7,432 nt of DNA, taken from positions 1 to 7,432 of the forward strand of contig CAJKSU010000139.1 of NCBI GenBank assembly GCA_905202605.1, written 5' to 3'. Positions within the stretch are counted from its first letter, which is position 1. Every line of letters starts with the position of its first letter. Under the pieces are notes generated by a model. The model worked only from the letters and a program-made list of their open reading frames with translations. It was not told where the DNA came from and did not search any database. This DNA comes from an uncultured Eubacteriales bacterium (GTDB lineage Bacteria; Bacillota; Clostridia; Oscillospirales; Oscillospiraceae). Positions 7,224 through 7,432 of the stretch are shown piece by piece. The position numbers and the translations under genes were made by a program.

Positions 7224-7432
7224 TTTCTGCGGTCATATTTGATATGGACGGCCTGATGACCGATACTGAGCGCCTGTTCATTGACCTGTGGTGTCAGGTT
7301 CTGCGGGAGCAGGGTATGGAGGAGCATCGGGATGTGGTCACCCACTGCATTGGACTGGATCATGAAAAGACCCGACAATTTGTGCGAAGAACTCTGGGGG
7401 AGGATTTCGACTATCTCTCCGTTCTTATGGAG
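7220..7432 (+). CDS. HAD-superfamily hydrolase, beta-phosphoglucomutase-like (N-terminal 71 codons; runs off window)
   Basis: The first 71 residues begin MISAVIFDMDGLMTDTE. This is a hydrophobic first strand leading into HAD motif I, with the nucleophile Asp8 and the general acid/base Asp10 in D-x-D-G, followed by the D-T-E that opens a C1 helical cap. This is the pattern of the beta-phosphoglucomutase/phosphoglycolate-phosphatase-like subgroup, which are Mg-dependent phosphatases or phosphomutases of small cytosolic phosphate compounds. The cap sequence continues with ...CIGLDHEKTRQFVRRTLGED, typical in shape but not informative about substrate. Motifs II to IV lie beyond the window, so activity cannot be confirmed. 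Its strong ribosome binding site and 4-bp overlap with addA indicate co-transcription. The substrate is unknown; a phosphoglycolate-type repair role next to a break-repair nuclease is possible but not supported by anything seen here. Confidence 0.9.
   Translation, partial: MISAVIFDMDGLMTDTERLFIDLWCQVLREQGMEEHRDVVTHCIGLDHEKTRQFVRRTLGEDFDYLSVLME

Noticed and set aside
1..7432. Multiple AGCGG pentamers, the B. subtilis Chi sequence, next to the gene for the Chi-recognising subunit
   Set aside because: The pentamer is short and favoured by GC-rich codon use, so its frequency here means nothing. The Chi sequence of this organism is unknown.

Overview
The window reads as a stretch of chromosome from a spore-forming, GC-rich Firmicute. 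By eye the GC content is about 60 %, and codons ending in G or C dominate. A spoIIR gene, strong Shine-Dalgarno sequences and a Gram-positive type addB-addA pair point to class Clostridia, most plausibly an Oscillospiraceae/Ruminococcaceae-type gut bacterium. I cannot name the genus from the sequence alone.

Layout, all on the + strand. The 3' part of spoIIR (1-338) encodes the signalling protein that couples forespore development to sigma-E activation in the mother cell. A 47-bp AT-richer gap follows. It holds a likely extended -10 promoter, a 7-bp inverted repeat centred on that -10 element, and a near-perfect ribosome binding site. Then come addB (386-3682) and addA (3675-7223), which overlap by 8 bp. 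They encode the two subunits of the AddAB helicase-nuclease, the functional counterpart of RecBCD. A HAD-superfamily hydrolase gene starts at 7220, overlaps the addA stop codon by 4 bp (ATGA), and runs off the window end.

How the genes work together: AddA supplies the SF1 helicase motor and one nuclease domain. AddB supplies the second nuclease domain, with an iron-sulfur staple, and in studied homologues the Chi-scanning function. Together they resect double-strand breaks and prepare 3' tails for RecA. Every key motif I looked for is present in both subunits, so the enzyme looks intact. The overlapping junctions and strong internal ribosome binding sites suggest one translationally coupled operon of addB, addA and the HAD gene. 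spoIIR is probably a separate unit, although I see no terminator after it.

This is an ordinary housekeeping region with coding density close to 100 %. I found no mobile element, CRISPR array, RNA gene or clear sign of an undescribed system. The observations worth a second look are the promoter dyad, possible read-through from spoIIR, the coupled HAD gene and minor motif variants in AddA.
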